Positions 11,129 through 23,204 of a DNA stretch of 64,000 bases are shown piece after piece; the stretch's first letter is position 1, and every line of letters starts with the position of its first letter. The position numbers were made by a program, and so were the translations under genes. Source of the stretch: Callorhinus ursinus (taxonomy: Eukaryota > Chordata > Mammalia > Carnivora > Otariidae); NCBI RefSeq assembly GCF_003265705.1, contig NW_020312775.1, positions 8,931,055 through 8,995,054 on the forward strand, in the 5' to 3' direction. The notes under the pieces were generated by a model that was not told the origin of the DNA, made no database searches, and worked only from the letters and a program-made list of their open reading frames with translations.

Positions 11129-11301
11129 ATATTTTTCCAGCATGAATCTTAATCATCCTTTCATGAAACAGGCATGTAGTTAAAATATTAAGCAATTTTA
11201 GTCTGCTTTCTTCTTTGAAAATATTTTAAACAGATGTTTCAGAATAGCACCATCTTCTGACAGTTTGCACTACCCTGAACTCATCTTGAAACAAAATTTT
11301 A

Positions 11302-11510
11302 TTTTATTTTAAGATTTTATTTATTTATTTGTGAGAGAGAGAGAGAGAAAGAGCAAGAGAGAGCACAAACAGTGGGGAGGGGCAGAGGGAGAGGGAGAAG
11401 CAGACTCCCTGCTGAGTGGGGAGCCCAATGTGGGGCTCAATCCCAGAACCCTGAGATCATGACCTGAGCTGAAGGCGGACGCTTAACCAACTGAGCCACC
11501 CAAGTACCCC
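11302..11510 (-). mobile_element. Can-SINE, antisense
   Basis: AAGATTTTATTTATTTATTT, a long GA tract, then GAGCCACCCAAGTACCCC. Flanked by TTGAAACAAAATTTTA (11286-11301) and TTGAATCAAAATTTTA (11511-11526), one mismatch. Confidence 0.95.
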
Positions 11511-11526
11511 TTGAATCAAAATTTTA

Positions 11527-14500
11527 CATTTGCTTTTTCCAAATGACTTAAATGAAGGATAGATTAAGTTGAAGTCTGAAATATTTGATGTGTGTAATTT
11601 TAAATATTTGTGCATGATCATTTTTTTGTAAAGGAGTGCATATCTTCTGAGCATTCTACCCTATATTTTATAGGGAAAATGCTCACTTAGTATTAGGATT
11701 GAGCCTCAAAATAAAATACAGATAATAGCTGATGTCTGACACATAGGTAAAATGCATTTGAAATGAAACATTCACAATATCTGTATTATGGAACATTTGC
11801 AGACAGGGAAAGTTATGTCTAGGAAGAAAATAAAATATCTCAACAAAGTGGGTCTTGAAAGTGACAATTACAATGTTGGTGGATTTTTAGGACCACTGAT
11901 TTTAGTTCCCAATTATCAGCCTCAAAGCACTAAATACAAAATCAGCAAGCTCCTGATCCAGCTAAGACATATGTTAGACTGCCCTTTGGTGGGGGAGTGT
12001 TGGGGGGGGGTTGTAAAACAGGTAAAATAACAAAGGGAAAGTTGACATATGGGGGAAAATGCTGAAACAGGTTAAGAACAATTAGCCTAAAAGGAGAAAA
12101 AGGACAGAAACATCAACACTGTCAAAGAACCTGGCTCAAGTTTTAAAATAAGGGTAAGAAAGCAACTCTTCACTTTGTTAACTACTTATTTTTTCTTCTG
12201 AGTGGTGTGGATCACTATTTGATGTATAGAAATTATTTCAGTCATATCAACTTTGGGTAAGTGCCTTTAAAAAATAATTTTACACCTTTCCTGAGGTGCT
12301 TGTCAGTATTTTGCGAGAAAATAAGCTCCTTATAATTTGCAATGTTTGGTTAACAACCCATACAGTTGCCTCTAATAAAAGTTCAGGTCTCAACCCTCTC
12401 CCACTGCATCTCAGAAGTATCACCGTCAAGGGTACAGAATAATGGCACAGGACAGCAGGGAGATGATATCTCATTGTCATGTGGATTTTAGTGAACTGAG
12501 AAAAAAAGTCTTTCAACCATTTGTTGCAGAATTAAAAAGGGGGAGAGAAGCTCTGGGAATTCTCTGGAGAGCTTTTGCCTTAGAAAGCTGACATCTTGGT
12601 ACGTTGTCACAGTCTTAATTTCCTTGTTATATCTGAATACTCTCTGTACCATAGAATCTATTTTTGTCTTTTTCTTTATTCTTTTTCTGTGTGTGTGTGT
12701 GTGCACGCACACACGTGCATACACACATATGTGTGCACACATTGATGGCTTTCTCAGGGGTTGCATTTTTTTAAATAGCAATTTTTCAGATAGTAAAAAT
12801 GATCCCAAGAAAACACTTTAAAGATAAAGATGAAAGTAGAAAGGGTGGAGACTACTGAATAAGCAAGAGGAAGATGTCAGTTTTCTACATTTTTTACTGG
12901 CTCGGACTACAGTAGGCTTGGTTGAAGAACGTAACCCCACTCCACCATGCTTCCCTTTGTCACCTATCTCTCCTCTTGTCTCTCTCTGGGAAAAAAAAAA
13001 AACAGATAAGAGAATGAGAAAAGGAATCCATGCATTTTTATATTTGTTGAAGGAGTGATTTAGAACTATTCCTTCTCTTAAGTAACTCTTCACTTTATTC
13101 TTTCACTGCTATAGCACTGACCTTAGTTGAATGTGAGATGTAATTTCCTGCTCCCCTTTTCCTTACCTAGAGATTGAATGATGGAACATTAACACTTTGG
13201 AAACCTAAACTTTTACACCCTCAATCTAAGATGGCACATGAATATTTATAATTTATAGTATGGGAATTGAAAATCTGTTCTACTGTGTACCCTCTAGGTT
13301 TTTAAGTTATTTTATTTTTATTATAAGATAATATTTAAACAGATTATTGAAGTAGATACACAAACTTTCTGTAAAACTGATGTGCATGTTTAACAGCTGA
13401 CTCCTCTTCTAACAAAATATATAAATATTAAGATATGGAACTGGTTAATTAAAGTATAGCCTGATCCCTTTATGAAGAAGACATTTTTCATTGCTCACAT
13501 AGTATTGGTAATTTCTTACCTGCTCCCTCTTTTCTGAGGTTTTAATTTACTGCCATATCTATGGTGATGAGAAATGTGATTTGAGAATTTTATACTGAGA
13601 GTTCACTTTTGAAAGTCATAGCTGTAGTAAATGCTGCTTGACAGTTTTCATGAAAAATTATTTTCTTATTAGGTAAAATAAAGAACATTAATTGTTGAAG
13701 ATTTGTAAAAGAAAATGGCCACAAATCAGAATAAAATAAAAAGAACATAGCTTACAAAAATGTTAGTGGAAACAAATGTTTCAGTGACCACAATGAAAAT
13801 ATTAAATAAAAAATGTACAGTTTCTAAAATATACATTTCTTGAATGAACACTGAATTAATGTATAAAAAGCAGACAGTTATTTCATTAGAGATATTATAA
13901 GTTAAAAACTAATAATTTGGGGGTAAGGATATGTACATTGCTAATAATTATTGCCATGGCTAAACGCTCCTCTCAAAAATATATATATTCTCACCAACAG
14001 TTTATAAGAATGTTTCTTTTTTTACATCTTATCAAAACTGGGCATTTCATTATTAATCACTTCAATCTTTATTAATCTCAGAGATGACCATAACATCATG
14101 ATTTCTACATGTCACTATTTCTTTTTATATGAAAAAAATTGTTGAGAAATGTATTACCTAAGCATTCTTTAATTTTAATCATGTTTAATTAATCTCACAA
14201 ACCCCAACAGTAAGTAGCCATTTGCACAGCAATGGCTATGATAGATTGATAGGGAGCAGAATTTTGTTTCATTTAGTTTATACTTCTTTTGTATCCTGTG
14301 TGCAAAATATCAGTAACAGTAGTAATTATAATAATACAATTTATAAAACAAAACAATAATAAAAATGTTAACATCATTATTCCAGGTGTTTAATATTTAT
14401 TTCAGATTTTTATCAGTCAATATATATCTGTTTTATTTGAAAATAATAAGCTCTTACTACAAGTTGGGAAATACTGAAACAGTTTGGTGAAGGACTAGCC

Positions 14501-15237
14501 CTTCCTCAAAAGAATGTGCTAATTAAATGTTTTAATAATATTGTGGTTTTATTTTTAATATCAAAATACCATTCACATTTTAAGTTTAGTTATAGGAAGG
14601 TGGCATACAAAAATCATGATTCACCTGAACCTCAGTAAATTATGGGAAAGTGGTCAAAAGATCAGAGTCACATTTTCTAATGATGTAATTTTTAAAATAG
14701 GTATTTTGCAGTAAAGGTTAATAAAATCCAGCTGTCCTCTGATGGTAAAGCTATATTTTTATGTATATCTAGTACCAAAATAAGGACAACAATCTTTAGA
14801 AAAAGATAATTGCAGTTAGAATTCAATTAGGGAGACCTGCTTAACATGAAGAAGTACACTAAATGGGAGAAAATGTATAATTAGTTTTCTCTCCTTAGTA
14901 TAGGTTGACAATGAGGAATGTTTATAGGATTCTCTTAATAACACTATCTTCAGAAAACTGACATATTGTTAAACAATTGAGAAATGAAAACAGTTCTAAT
15001 AAGTTCTTAGATAATATCAAAGAGTACCAAGTAATTAACCAAGTGTTCACTCAATATTTTTTCAACAATTATTTTGTGTTAATCATTCCCTTAGTTAATA
15101 AGGATACAACAGTGATTATAATAGAAATGACCCTAACCTATAGAGAGTTTACAATCTATTAGACTAAAAGATCAAATTTATGTAAAGAAAATCACAAACT
15201 TCTCCTTAAATTTGTGGTAGATTTTTGATTAAGAAAA
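11527..15237. other. 3.7-kb single-copy, gene-free stretch
   Basis: AT-rich sequence with scattered homopolymers, a G run at 12001-12010 and a TG/CA tract at 12687-12745. Open frames reach at most 106 codons (for example 12488-12808 on the minus strand, which reads through the TG/CA tract), with no recognised family and no splice-and-frame pattern that I can support. Confidence 0.6.
12687..12745. repeat. Alternating TG/CA tract with inverted symmetry
   Basis: A (TG)n run turns into (CA)n at GTGTGCACGCACAC, and again at ATATGTGTGCACAC. The purine-pyrimidine alternation with near-palindromic centres is the type that can adopt Z-form or cruciform structure. Confidence 0.85.
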
Positions 15238-16010
15238 AATACCACATTGAGATACCACCTTACACCAGTTAGAATGGCAAAAATGGACAGGGAAAGAAAC
15301 AACAAATGTTGGAGAGGTTGTAGAGAAAGGGTAACTCTCTTACACTGTTAATGGGAATGCAAGTTGGTACAGCCACTTTGGAAAACAGTGTGAATTTTCC
15401 TCAAAAATTTAAAAATAGAGCTACCCTATGACCCAGCAATTGCACTCCGAGTATTTACCCCAAAGGCAGAGATGTAGTGAAAAGAAGAGCCACATGCACC
15501 CCAATGTTCATAGCAGCAATGTCCGCAATAGCCAAACTGTGGAAAGAGCTGAAATGCTCTTCAACAGATGAATGGATAAAGATGTGGTCCATATATACAA
15601 TGGAATATTACTCAGCCATCAGAAAGGATGAATAACCAACTTTTACGTCAACATGAATGGGACTGGAGAAGATTATGCTCAGTGAAATAAGCCAAACAGA
15701 GAAAGTCAATTATCATATGGTTTATACGGAACATAAGGAATAGCACGGAGGACATTAAGAGAAGGAAGGGAAAAATGGGGGGGGGAATTGGAGGGAGAGA
15801 TTAACCATGAGAGACTATGGACTCTGAGAAACAGAGTTTTAGAGGGGAAGGGGGAGGGGGAATGGGTTAGCCCAGTATTGGGTATTAAGGAGGACACGTA
15901 CTGCATGGAGCACTGGGTGTTATACGAAAACAATGGATCATGGATGACCACATCAAAAACTAATTATGTATCGTATGGTGACTAACATAACATAATAAAA
16001 TTAAAAAAAT
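15238..16010 (+). mobile_element. 5'-truncated L1 3' end, sense
   Basis: About 770 bp. It starts in the ORF2 C-terminal region (text for [16 protein letters not shown] residues at 15250-15290), passes MFIAAMSAIAKLWKE-like codons at 15510, and then the 3' UTR with a G run (15777-15785) and ATGAGAGACTATGGACTCTG. It ends in AATAAAATTAAAAAAA. ORF2 codons contain stops. It resembles the 3' ends at 18735, 22200, 49316 and 56770, so these belong to one relatively young family. No clear target duplication. Confidence 0.9.
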
Positions 16011-17111
16011 AGATAAGGCAACAGTTTATGTACTATCCAAGTTAGAGCAACCCTATTATTATGTCATTAGTATTGGGATTGGAACAATTATGTTTGCAGG
16101 GCATCCAGACCTGTTCTTAACATTGAAAATTTTATTAAGTGAAGATAAGACTCTTTCTTCCAAAATCTAAAATACAAATTAGACTGTAAGAGTGATTAGG
16201 GTAAATGACAACAGATCTTTTCCTGGAAGTAGATTTTGACATGGTATTCAGAGTGAGAGTCCTTATATAAATTTGTGAAAATATAGGCATTACAAAGACA
16301 TTTAAAATGTATAGATTAAAAAATGTGTCCATTTTACAACTTTGCCTGAGAGGTGAGCCCTACCAGAAGGATATCAGGTATTTAATTCCACCAGGTTTTG
16401 ACTTTTACTATTATTCATTCCTACATATTTATATTTTACATGTCCACCCTTTGTTCTTGCTTTCCAGGTATATTATGATGCAATCAAATTTCTTATTAAA
16501 CTGCATGAGTTATGAAATGCACAAGTTTGATATGTTCCTTTTTTATTTATTTGTACACAATTGCCATGAATGTACTGAGACATTAAAAACAAAACAAAAC
16601 AAAAAAATTCCAAGAAACTAATATTCGTCCATCTAAAATTCTGTGTAATGATTACAAATAAAACATTTTAAGTTAAGAATGTTGATGATTGGGGTAAACA
16701 TATATAAAGAATTAAATATCATTATCTTTTATATTGAAATTATTCATTTGATTCTGGATGTATGGAACTAATATAAATAATTTGCTCTGGGAACTCTTCC
16801 CAACAGGTTATGTGTATAACGTGAGTATCCTCAAATTTGTATCTAAGATAGGAATCTACATAATCTGCTATTTTTGTGATCTTTATGTATTTTTTCCCTC
16901 TTGGCCTCACTTACTGGTGGTTGGTGCATGGTAGTATAGTTTATCCATTTCACAGTAGGGGGCTACAATATCCTGTGGATTAGCATTCATAATAAGGAAT
17001 GATTAAATGATGAAGGAAATTGGTCTGATGATAAGAGAAATGAGTGTATTCATTTCAGGATACTGACACTATAATTAGAGGTAACAATGTTGAATGAGAA
17101 GCAGTTAGTCA
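16011..17111. other. Single-copy stretch without genes
   Basis: About 1.1 kb with no repeat or coding signal that I can support; the longest frame (16307-16621, 104 codons) is low-complexity and hydrophobic with no family resemblance. Confidence 0.55.
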
Positions 17112-17123
17112 CAGACTCAAAAT

Positions 17124-17330
17124 ATTTTATTTTATTTTATTTTTTTAAAAGATTTTTATTTATTATTGAGAGAGAGAGTGATAGAGAGAGAGCATGAGAG
17201 GGAAGAGGGTCAGAGAGAGAAGCAGACTCCCTGCTGAGCAGGGAGCCTGATGCGGGACTCGATCCTGGGACTCCAGGATCATGACCTGAGCCGAAGGCAG
17301 TCGCTTAAACAACTGAGCCACCCAGGCACC
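17124..17330 (-). mobile_element. Can-SINE, antisense
   Basis: AAAGATTTTTATTTATTATT to GAGCCACCCAGGCACC. CAGACTCAAAAT occurs at 17112-17123 and 17331-17342. It forms an inverted pair with the sense SINE at 17438-17639. Confidence 0.95.
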
Positions 17331-17437
17331 CAGACTCAAAATGTTTTAAATCTTACATTTATTTGCCAAATTTCCATGTTTACCAATAATATTTAATTTT
17401 GGACAGTATTAAAGGAAGATTTAAGAAGCCCCAGTTA

Positions 17438-17639
17438 GGGCGCCTGGGTGGCTCAGTTGGTTAAGTGACTGCCTTTGGCTCAGGTCATGATCCTGGAGTC
17501 CCGGGATCGAGTCCCACATCGGGCTCCCTGCTCGGCGGTGAGTCTGCTTCTCCCTCTGACCCTCTTCCCTCTCATGCTCTCTATCTCTCATTCTCTCTCT
17601 CTCAAATAAATAAATAAATAAATCTTTAAAAAAAAAAAA
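17438..17639 (+). mobile_element. Can-SINE, sense, 15-bp target duplication
   Basis: GGCGCCTGGGTGGCTCAG head, TCCCGGGATCGAGTCCC B-box region and AAATAAATAAATAAATC plus A tail. Flanked by AAGAAGCCCCAGTTA (17423-17437) and AAGAAGCCCTAGTTA (17640-17654). Confidence 0.96.
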
Positions 17640-17654
17640 AAGAAGCCCTAGTTA

Positions 17655-17968
17655 ATATACTTTGTTTCCTGTTACAGGTTTTCAAAGAATTCCAACTCAT
17701 AAAATGCTACTACTTATGTCTGGATTCCCAAATAAAATTTATTTATCTTTGCCAAACCCTTACTGAAGGAAAGAAAGTGCAATTAAACCCTGTGCTAAAG
17801 TGAGAATAATTTTTTGAGTAAGACTTTAAAATAGACCAATGTTAGAAGAAGCCAATTTTTTAATGATAAATTTTTCTTCAGAATATTATTTTTAGATTGC
17901 ATATAAATATATATATTCCTTTCAATACAAATATGAGAAACAACTTAATAAAGCCTGACAATGTAATT
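17655..17968. other. Short single-copy stretch
   Basis: About 310 bp of AT-rich sequence; nothing recognised. Confidence 0.6.
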
Positions 17969-17987
17969 AGTACCTCAAGAAATTTTT

Positions 17988-18176
17988 AGTTTTAATTTTT
18001 TTTTAAAGCTTTTATTTATTTGAGAGAGAGAGAGCATAAGTGAGAGAGCACAGGCAGGGGAAGCAGCAGAGGGAGAGGGAGAAGCAGGGAGCCCTGATAT
18101 GGGGCTTGATCCCACCCTGGGATCAAGACTTGAGCCAAACGCAGACACTTAACCGACTGAGCCACCCAGGTGCCCC
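17988..18176 (-). mobile_element. Can-SINE, antisense
   Basis: AAAGCTTTTATTTATTTGAG to GAGCCACCCAGGTGCCCC. Flanked by AGTACCTCAAGAAATTTTT (17969-17987) and AGTACCTTAAGAATTTTTT (18177-18195). Confidence 0.95.
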
Positions 18177-18195
18177 AGTACCTTAAGAATTTTTT

Positions 18196-18734
18196 TAAAT
18201 GATTTTTATATTGAATAATTATTATGAATATTTTATTTATGCATTGTGTATATCATTCTCTAATATTAGGTTGTTTTCCTTATGTTGAGATAATTTTAAC
18301 ATAAGGGTAAAATATCTAAGAAACAACTGAAACGTATTTTCAATTTGGTAGAAATCAAAATAAAAAGGGGAAGTGTCACCTATAATCTTCTCAATCCTTG
18401 AAGAGTCTTAAATTATCAGATTGTCTTCTTTCAGAAAATGGTAGCATGAACCTTAACCATGCTATTGCTTCTTTTTTAAGGAAAACCCCCTTGAGTCTAT
18501 TGTTATTGTTATTACTTTGTGAATAATGACTTCTTAAATTTTGAAAGAAGACAATAAATCTCAGTGTAGAACCTTAAAATTGGATTTATGTGGTGCAAAC
18601 ATTTTGAATTCTATAAAATAGCATGAGATATTATTTTATTCAACTTCCAGATACTGATCCAACATGATGCTAGTTTGGAGATTGCCTTTGCAGCTTATTT
18701 GAATAACTTAGTTTTTTATTTTTTTAATTTTTTA
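18196..18734. other. Single-copy stretch without genes
   Basis: AT-rich; no open frame or repeat that I can assign. Confidence 0.55.
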
Positions 18735-19585
18735 AAAAGATTTTATTTATTTATTTTATTTATTTTTTTATTATGATATGTTAGTCACCATATAGTACAT
18801 CATTAGTTTTTGATGTAGTGTTCCATGACTTATTGTTTGCATATAACACCCAGTGCTCCATGCAATACATAACCTCCTTAATACCCATCACCAGGCTAAC
18901 CCATCCCCCCACCATCCTCCCCTCTAAAACCCTCAGTTTGTTTCTCGGAGTCCATAGTCTCTCATGGTTCATCTTTCCCTCCAATTTCCCCCCCTTCATT
19001 TTTCCTTTCCTTCTCCTAATGTCCTCCAGCTATTCCTTACGCTCCACAAATAAGGGAAACCATAGGACAATTGCCTTTCTCTGCTTGACCTATTTCACTG
19101 AGTATAATCTCCTCCAGTCCCATTCATGTTCATGCAAAAGTTGGGTATTCATTCTTTCTGATTGTTGAGTAATATTCCATTGTATATATGGACCACATCT
19201 TCTTTATCCATTCATAAGTTGAAGGACATCTCAGCTCTTCCCACAGTTTGGCTATTGTGGACATTGCTGCTACTAACATTGGGGGTGCATATGGCCCTTC
19301 TTTTCACTACATCTGTATCTTTGGGATAAATACCTAGTAATGCACTTGCTGGGTCATAGGGTAGCTCTATTTTTAATTTTTTGAGGCACCTCCATACTGT
19401 TTTCCAAAGTGACTGTACCAACTTGCACTCCCACCAACAGCATAAGAGGGTTCCCCTTTCTCCACAACCTCTCCAACATTTGTTGTTTCTTCCCTTGTCA
19501 ATTTTTGCCATTCTAACTGGTGTAAGGTGGTATCTCAATGTGGTTTTGATTTGAATTTCCCTGATGGCTAATAATGATAAAATTT
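18735..19585 (-). mobile_element. 5'-truncated L1 3' end, antisense
   Basis: 3' UTR text from about 18775 (TTAGTCACCATATAGTACATC) through the reverse complement of AACCATGAGAGACTATGG, then ORF2 C-terminal codons read on the minus strand up to about 19585 ([37 protein letters not shown]). The T-rich left edge also contains AAAGATTTTATTTATTTATT, which is the tail sequence of a Can-SINE, so a SINE remnant may be fused at its 3' end. No clear target duplication. Confidence 0.88.
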
Positions 19586-20181
19586 TTCCTTTGTTTTCTA
19601 GAAAGTGCATGTGAGAATTCCGTTTACATGAGCACATTTATCTCATATATACAGATTTCTCATGCTGAGGGCGATAAAGACATTCTGCCGTGAAATAAAT
19701 AAGACAGGTCAAATCTTCTATGTACATACATATACATGCACATATAAACAAGTTGGTTAATGGATGATATAATGAAATACATTCTTTAAAAACAAGAAAA
19801 ACATTAAAATTAGGAATAAGTTAAATAATTCAAATTTGGATCTTTATCTTAAGGAAGGTATGTGAAGACATTCCATCAGAAGGCCAAATTTTAAGAATAA
19901 AAGAAACTGAGAAAATAATGATTGAAAAAGTTTCAATTCTGTATATAAGGTATTCAGCATCCACTAGGAAAATTCATAAATGAAAGGTCATTAATCTTAG
20001 AAAAGATATGTGTCTCTGTGATATTTATAAAATAAGTTGTTTCTATGTCATCAAACTGAGGTGCTGCTGGTGAGTGGTGCTGAACACAACCAAAACTATT
20101 AGCACAAAGAAGAAAGACATAAAACTCAGAAAATATTCTGGATATAAAACTTGTTGATCCATTAGGAGAGAATTTTACTTT
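19586..20181. other. Single-copy stretch without genes
   Basis: About 600 bp, AT-rich. Nothing recognised apart from the left copy of the L1 target duplication at its end (20182-20196). Confidence 0.55.
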
Positions 20182-20196
20182 AAGAATACTTATCAT

Positions 20197-22490
20197 ACTA
20201 GAAGTCCTAGCCACAGCAATCAGACAACAAAAAGAAATAAAAGGCATCCAAATCGGCAAGAAGAAGTCAAACTCTCACTCTTTGCAGATGATATGATACT
20301 TTATGTAGAAAACCCAAAAGACTCCACCCCAAAACTGCTAGAACTCATACAGGAATTAAGTAAAGTGGCAGGATATAAAACCAATGCACAGAAATCAGTG
20401 CCATTCCTATATACCAACAACAAGACAGAAGAAAGAGAAATTAAAGAGTCGATCCCATTTACAATTGCACTCAAAACCATAAGATACCTAGGAATAAATC
20501 TAACCCAAGAGGCAAAGAATTTGTACTCAGAGAACTATAAAATACTCATGAAAGACATTGCGGAAGACACAAAGAAATGGAAAAACGTTCCATGCTCATG
20601 GATTGGAAGAACAAATATTGTGAAGATGTCAATGCTACCTAGAGCAATCTACACATTTAATGCAATCCCTATCAAAATACTATCCACATTTTTAAAAGAA
20701 ATGGAACAACTAATCCTAAATTTTGTATGCAACCAGAAAAGACCCCGAATAGCCAGAGGAATGTTGAAAAAGAAAAGCAAAACCGGTGCCATCACAATTC
20801 TGGACTTCAAACTCTATTACAAAGCTGTCATCATCAAGACAGTATGGTACTGGCACAAAAACAGACACATAGATCAATGGAACAGAATAGAGAGTCCAGA
20901 AATGAACCCTCAACACTATGGTCAAATGACATTTGACAAAGCAGAAAAGAATGTCCAATGGAAAAAAGACAGTCTCTTCAACAAATGGTGTTGGGAAAAC
21001 TGGACAGCCACATGCAGAAGAATGAAACTGGACCATTTCCTTATACCACACATTAAAATAGACTCAAAATATTTGAAAGACCTAAATGTGACACAGGAGT
21101 CCATCAAAATCTTAAAGGAAAACATAGGCAGCAACCTCTTCAACCTCAGCCGCAGCAACTGCTTCCTAGAAACATTACCAAAGGCAAGGGAAGCAAGGGT
21201 AAAAATGAACTATTCGGACTTCATCAAGATAAAAAAGCTTTTGCACAGCAAAAGAAACAGTCAACAAAACCAAAAGACAACTGACAGAATGGGAGAAGAT
21301 ATTTGCAAATGACATATCAGAGAAAGGGCTAGTATCCAAAATCTATAAAGAACTTATCAAACTCAACACGCAAAGAACAAATGATCCAATCAAGAAATGG
21401 GCAGAAGACATGAACAGACATTTTTCCAAAGAAGACATCCAAATGGTCAACAGACAGATGAAAAAGTGCTCAACATCGCTTGGCATCAGGGAAATCCAAA
21501 TCAAAACCTCAATGAGATACCACCTCACACCAGTCAGAATGGCTAAAATTAACAAGTGAGGAAACAACAGATTTTGGCAGGGATGCGGAGAAAGGGGAAC
21601 CCTCCTACACTGTTGGTGGGAATGCAAGCTGGTGTAGCCACTCTGGAAAGCAGTATGGAGGTTCTTCAAAAAGTTGAAAATAGAGTTGCCCTATGACCCA
21701 GCAACTGCACTACTGGGTATTTACCCCAAAGATACAAATGTAGAGATCCGAAGGGGTACATGCACCCCGATGTTTATAGCAGCAATGTCTACAATAGCCA
21801 AACTATGGAAAGAGCCAAGTTGTCCATTGACAGGTTAATGGATAAAGAAGAGGTGGTATATATATACAATGGAATGTTATGCAGCCATCAAAAGGAATGA
21901 AATCTTGCCATTTGCAATGACATGGATGGAACCAGAGGGTATTATGGTGAGCTAAATAAGTCAATCAGAGAAAGACATGTACCATTTGATCTCACTGATA
22001 TGAGGAATTCTTAATGTCTGGAAACAAAGTGAGGGTTGCTGGAGTGGTGGGGGTGGGAGGGATGGGGTGGCTGGGTGATGGACACTGGGGAGGGTATGTG
22101 CTATGGTGAGCACTGTGAATTGTGTAAAATTGTTGAATCACAGACCTGTACCTCTGAAACAAATAATACATTATATGTTAAAAAAAAAAAAGAAGATAGT
22201 AGGAAGGGAAAAATGAAGGGGGGGAATAGGAGGGGGAGATGAACCATGAGAGACTATGGACTCTGAGAAACAAACTGAGGGTTCTAGAAGGGAGGGGGGG
22301 AAGGGGATGGGTTAGCCTGGTGATGGGTATTAAGGAGGGCACCTACTGAATGGAGTACTGGGTGTTATATGCAAACAATGAATCATGGAACACTACATCA
22401 AAAACTAATGATGTAATATATGATGATTAACATAATATAATAAAATAAAATAAATATTAAAAAAAGTAAAAATGGACAATGATAGAAAAA
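20197..22490 (+). mobile_element. 5'-truncated L1, sense, perfect 15-bp target duplication
   Basis: A 2.3-kb insert flanked by AAGAATACTTATCAT at 20182-20196 and 22491-22505. It starts inside the reverse-transcriptase domain ([24 protein letters not shown] codons), carries a long ORF2 remnant (20293-21312), the C-terminal region (21320-21990) and the 3' UTR with a G run and AGACTATGGACTCTGAGAAA. It ends in an AAATAAAATAAATATTAAA tail. The start within ORF2 is classic 5' truncation during target-primed reverse transcription. Confidence 0.97.
20293..21312 (+). pseudogene. L1 ORF2 remnant: thumb/connection to pre-C-terminal region (339 codons)
   Basis: The longest uninterrupted frame in the window. 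It begins immediately after the position of the catalytic FADD motif, whose codons lie in another frame because of an indel near 20265-20280. Recognisable stretches are [20 protein letters not shown] at the start, [11 protein letters not shown] near residue 62, [20 protein letters not shown] near 195, and [20 protein letters not shown] near 233. It ends at MGEDICK because of a frameshift about 70 bases earlier; ORF2 C-terminal codons continue downstream in another frame to about 21990. Without the endonuclease, the catalytic motif and the C-terminus it cannot work. There is no promoter of its own. Confidence 0.93.
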
Positions 22491-22577
22491 AAGAATACTT
22501 ATCATGACTTAAATACATACTTGGTGCTAGTACTTTGCTTTTCTTTACCTTCTTTTCCAATCTCTTCCCTCATTTTT

Positions 22578-22764
22578 AAAAAAAAAAATTATTTATTTGA
22601 CAGAGAGAAACACAGCGAGAGAGGGAACACAAGCAGGGGGAGTGGGAGAGGGAGAAGCAGCCCTCCCATGGAGCAGTGACCCCGATGCGGGGCTCGATCC
22701 CAGGACCCTGGGATCATGACCTGAGCCGAAGACAGACGCTTAAAGACTGAGCCACGCAGGGTCC
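22578..22764 (-). mobile_element. Can-SINE, antisense
   Basis: ATTATTTATTTGACAGAGAG to GAGCCACGCAGGGTCC. CTCTTCCCTCATTTTT (22562-22577) and CTCTTCCCCTCATTTT (22765-22780) flank it. Confidence 0.95.
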
Positions 22765-22789
22765 CTCTTCCCCTCATTTTCTGTCTTTC

Positions 22790-23204
22790 TTTCATCTGTC
22801 TGTCAGTCTTTCTTCACAACTTGAAAAACTGCAAGACAGATTCTTAACCTGCTATTTCAATGGTCAACCATGCTGATGAAATATGAAGGTTCACTTCCAT
22901 CTAGCCACATAATATTACTTAAAAGCCAACGATTGAACACTACAACAATAATTAAACCTACAATTACATCATTGCACACATTTATATCATTGATGTTTTA
23001 ACTAATATCAACACGAATAAGCTTTAAACACTTAGAACTGACTTTTTATTTTATTAACAAAAGATAAAGAAAAATATAATACAAATGGGCATTAATAAAA
23101 ATAGGGATAACAATTTGTGATGGCTTATATTGTGCATTCTTACATACAATTTTCTTGGTGGGCAAATGAATGTGAAAATATCTTGGCAACAACATAAATT
23201 TAAA
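22790..23204. other. Single-copy stretch without genes
   Basis: About 400 bp, AT-rich, nothing recognised. Confidence 0.55.

Noticed and set aside
12488..12821. 106-codon minus-strand and 65-codon plus-strand frames
   Set aside because: Both run through the TG/CA microsatellite and have no family resemblance.
16307..16621. 104-codon plus-strand frame, hydrophobic
   Set aside because: Single-copy AT-rich DNA, low complexity, ends in an A-rich run; no start context, splice pattern or homology that I can support.
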